Origin: Chitinophaga pinensis
GTDB lineage: Bacteria; Bacteroidota; Bacteroidia; Chitinophagales; Chitinophagaceae
Reading direction: 5' to 3'
DNA length: 7,803 bases
Assembly (NCBI GenBank): GCA_945872805.1
Contig: CAMCBE010000087.1
Location: forward strand, 1 to 7,803
A program made the translations under genes and the position numbers. Under the pieces are notes generated by a model. The model searched no databases. It saw only the letters and a list, made by a program, of their open reading frames with translations, and had not been told where the DNA came from. Within the stretch, counting starts at the first letter, position 1. Each line of letters opens with the position of its first letter. Shown piece by piece: positions 6,901-7,803 of the stretch.

Positions 6901-7628
6901 AAATAACAGAAAGCAATAAAAACAACAACTTCGCCAACAAAAAAATAAGTTTCTTATTGCCACCAGACATGCAGTCATTCTCTATGGAAAGAGCAATCAG
7001 AAGCTATGCGTCTATAGCTCCTATCGACTCATTGGTTGCCTTGATTAGAAAATCACAATCACTAGATAGTGAAGGAAAAAATGCCGTTATCAAAGCAATT
7101 TCTAATGGATGGAACTATGAAGTAAAAAATAGTAAGTTGAAGGCGTCAGATAAAACATTCTTAGCAAGCTTAAATAATAACCAAAATGAACGGCTTACAA
7201 AAATTCTAACGGCTTGGAATGTGATAGCACCTGCAACCCCAGCACTAGACTTAAAAAAAATAGTCATCAAGACAATCAAAGAAGCAATGAAATTTGACAA
7301 GAAAGAATTCAGCGTAAAGGCTGGACAAACAGTTGAAATCACCTTTGAAAATCCTGATGCTATGCAACACAACTTCGTAATTGTAAAACAAAAGATGCTA
7401 TCTAAGGTTGGACAGGCAGGAGATAAAATGATCAAAGACCCAAAAGGGTCTGAGAAAAATTTTGTTCCTACCATGCCAGAAGTATTGTTCGCTAGCACGC
7501 TTGTCAATCCCGGTCAATCATTTAAGCTAACATTCAAAGCGCCTTCAGTAGTTGGAGACTACCCTTACCTATGTAGCTTCCCCGGACATTGGACCCTTAT
7601 GAATGGCATTATGAAAGTGACTAAATAA
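3978..7628 (+). CDS. Secreted multidomain protein: ThuA / PVC-type dehydrogenase propeller / HEAT / CARDB / azurin-like copper domain
   Basis: This 1216-residue protein has a signal peptide (MKKLLLAILL..., probable cleavage after Ala18 of LFAQ) and so acts in the periplasm or outside. Domains in order: ThuA-like, 22-233 (GKGFLPIHCAS, GGQFWRH, YGKGKIFYTAYGHD); PVC-type dehydrogenase beta-propeller, about 278-646, related to PQQ-type sugar dehydrogenases, with two Ca-binding-like loops DTNNDGKAD (337-345) and DTDGDGKAD (380-388); HEAT-like helices, about 662-835; a His/Met-rich linker (843-854); a CARDB Ig-like domain, 869-995; another helical stretch, about 996-1085; and an azurin-like cupredoxin, about 1091-1216. 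The type-1 copper ligands are complete: His1131 (QHNF), Cys1199, His1204 and Met1208 (CSFPGHWTLM). Related proteins often carry a CxxCH cytochrome c; none is present here. The likely role is oxidation of, or binding to, a sugar or glycoside, with copper as electron carrier. It is the last gene of the operon with the epimerase and the oxidoreductase. Domain calls are firm for ThuA, propeller and cupredoxin, and less so for the helical parts. Confidence 0.87.
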   Translation: MKKLLLAILLITTVNLFAQEGRRLEILFLGDDGHHVPIERLPTLMAALGLKGINFTYSNDLDDLNPTTLNKYDALLIFANWDSLPPAAEKSLLDFVASGKGFLPIHCASYCFRNSSEYIKLVGGQFWRHRMDSIKTETVQPTHPIMQNLKSFTGYDETYLHSQLQPDNNVLAVREIKADQSKDKPGEKTEPYTWTRTYGKGKIFYTAYGHDERTWAQEGFQQLIYNAIVWTVNDEALASFNARNPKPFEYRAAKLPNYEQRPGVQYQQVPLSPSESIKHIQIPVDFKLEMFASEPNVMHPIALSWDEQGRLYVLITKDYPNERKENGGSDYVLRCEDTNNDGKADKFTKFADGLSIPTGMVFANGGLIVSQAPHMLFLKDTDGDGKADLRKILFSGFGTEDTHAGPSNLHYGFDNWIWGCVGYSGFEGKFGNADSLRFWQAFYRFKPDGSDLQWMTSTSNNTWGFSFNETNDVFGSTANNSHGWYMAIPHTYFNSAKYVENGSRSTDTHRDMKPITEKVRQVDAFGGFTAAAGHNFYTARAFPKKYWNKIAFVSEPTGHILHQNSMVKNGTDFSDAESFNLMASADEWFSPVFAEVGPDGAVWVADWYSYIIQHNPVPEGYDNGFGNAYQTDLRDFTHGRIYRVSYNNAPKYTPLTLSENNVDGLLAALKNDNMFWRMHAQRMLVERGKNDVVSKLIDMVKDYSVDEIGINAPAIHALWTLKGLNALDAATLDIALKHPCADVRKNAIKTLEFNSSSINKIIELNLLNDKDPLVVMNSVLLLSKSPLDEAAEKIVMEKLNNTKDADDRWLPDAFACLLTANGGKLMKKQLDIQIEKAATKPISHEPMSHDHMNMPKKTESAKVEKKSEGIDLVVSNIKIVPSNPAVRERIYVTVELKNQGSKDLKKDVFIPLNIRFEGMGSKIDEYSRNFKEGVKAGETVSITQTLNGPWVGNISFSTDIVGDYNVYIDIDKTNEITESNKNNNFANKKISFLLPPDMQSFSMERAIRSYASIAPIDSLVALIRKSQSLDSEGKNAVIKAISNGWNYEVKNSKLKASDKTFLASLNNNQNERLTKILTAWNVIAPATPALDLKKIVIKTIKEAMKFDKKEFSVKAGQTVEITFENPDAMQHNFVIVKQKMLSKVGQAGDKMIKDPKGSEKNFVPTMPEVLFASTLVNPGQSFKLTFKAPSVVGDYPYLCSFPGHWTLMNGIMKVTK

Positions 7629-7658
7629 GGTATCTTATAAGCAAACAACCTATAATTC

Positions 7659-7687
7659 AACCCCTTGCTTTCTGCAAGGGGTTTTTT
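7659..7687 (+). terminator. Intrinsic terminator closing the epimerase-oxidoreductase-ThuA operon
   Basis: A perfect 8-bp GC-rich stem, CCCCTTGC (7661-7668) pairing with GCAAGGGG (7674-7681), encloses a 5-nt loop. AA/TT can extend it by two pairs, and six T's follow at 7682-7687. It lies 30 bp after the stop of the giant secreted gene. The T-run is on the plus strand, so it terminates transcription of the operon and separates it from the gene starting at 7772. Confidence 0.93.
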
Positions 7688-7720
7688 CATTCAAAATCTG
7701 TCCTATCCTCTATCATTCTA

Positions 7721-7750
7721 TTTTCCTTAACATGGATATTTCTAACTTTG
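7721..7750 (+). promoter_or_regulatory. Putative Bacteroidota-type promoter for the gene starting at 7772
   Basis: TAACTTTG at 7743-7750 is an exact match to the Bacteroidota -7 consensus TAnnTTTG. A T-rich block at 7721-7724 lies 18 bp upstream, about where the TTTG/TTG -33 element belongs, but it is TTTT and so only a partial match. Placement after the terminator and 21 bp before the ATG at 7772 fits a promoter with a short leader. Confidence 0.5.
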
Positions 7751-7771
7751 AATTCACAGAATAATAATAAC

Positions 7772-7803
7772 ATGAAACATCTTATACTGATTCTCTCCTC
7801 GCT
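7772..7803 (+). CDS. Start of a probably secreted protein, cut by right edge
   Basis: An ATG at 7772 opens a frame that remains open to the window end and reads MKHLILILSSL. A Met-Lys start followed by an unbroken hydrophobic run is the beginning of a typical signal peptide. It is preceded by an AT-rich leader (ATAATAATAAC), a candidate promoter and a terminator, so it looks like the first gene of a new transcription unit. Only ten full codons are visible, so no family can be named. Confidence 0.55.
   Translation, partial: MKHLILILSS

Noticed and set aside
7115..7507. 130-codon minus-strand open frame opposite the cupredoxin domain
   Set aside because: The plus strand carries a complete, conserved azurin-like domain here; the antisense product has no recognisable motif or start signal.
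3978..7628. Cytochrome c (CxxCH) domain expected from the PVC-type family
   Set aside because: I scanned all cysteines (107, 111, 335, 420, 740, 816, 1199); none forms CxxCH.

Overview
The window looks like a piece of a Bacteroidota chromosome. The evidence is an AT-rich composition, secreted proteins with signal peptides of the type ending in 'LFAQ', A-rich translation starts mostly without a well-placed Shine-Dalgarno, a TAnnTTTG-type promoter element near the right end, and a gene set (S1-type sulfatase, ThuA, Gfo/Idh/MocA oxidoreductase, xylose-isomerase-like epimerase) typical of carbohydrate-degrading members of that phylum. The assignment is inference; no rRNA or marker gene is present.

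Layout. On the minus strand at the left edge is the 5' part of a sulfatase gene (1-523) with the formylglycine motif C-A-A-S-R. Diverging from it is an intact ABC-transporter ATPase of the CysA/PotA type (657-1616) with a TOBE-like C-terminal domain but no permease or binding-protein gene beside it. It is followed by a 5'-truncated, degenerate remnant of a LolD-like ABC ATPase (1663-1917).

The main content is a compact plus-strand operon (2018-7628). It encodes a D-tagatose-3-epimerase-like TIM-barrel sugar epimerase/isomerase, an NAD(P)-dependent Gfo/Idh/MocA oxidoreductase whose reading frame overlaps the epimerase by 11 bp, and, 12 bp downstream, a 1216-residue secreted multidomain protein. 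That protein combines a ThuA-like domain, a PVC-type dehydrogenase beta-propeller with two Ca-binding-like loops, HEAT-like helices, a His/Met-rich linker, a CARDB domain, a further helical stretch and a C-terminal azurin-like type-1 copper domain. A strong intrinsic terminator (7659-7687) closes the operon. A new plus-strand gene with its own promoter begins at 7772 and runs off the window.

Reading the operon as a unit, an exported copper-linked oxidoreductase would act on a sugar or glycoside outside the cytoplasm. The epimerase and the oxidoreductase, which lack visible signal peptides, would process an oxidised (keto) sugar inside the cell. This matches the general logic of keto-glycoside pathways in which ThuA, DTE-like and Gfo/Idh/MocA proteins recur together, but the substrate cannot be read from sequence. 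The most unusual points are the domain architecture of the giant protein (copper domain present, no CxxCH haem motif), the loss of the EKP lysine in the oxidoreductase, and the broken lolD-like gene. There is no CRISPR array, tRNA, rRNA or insertion sequence, and no gene-free stretch longer than 300 bp.
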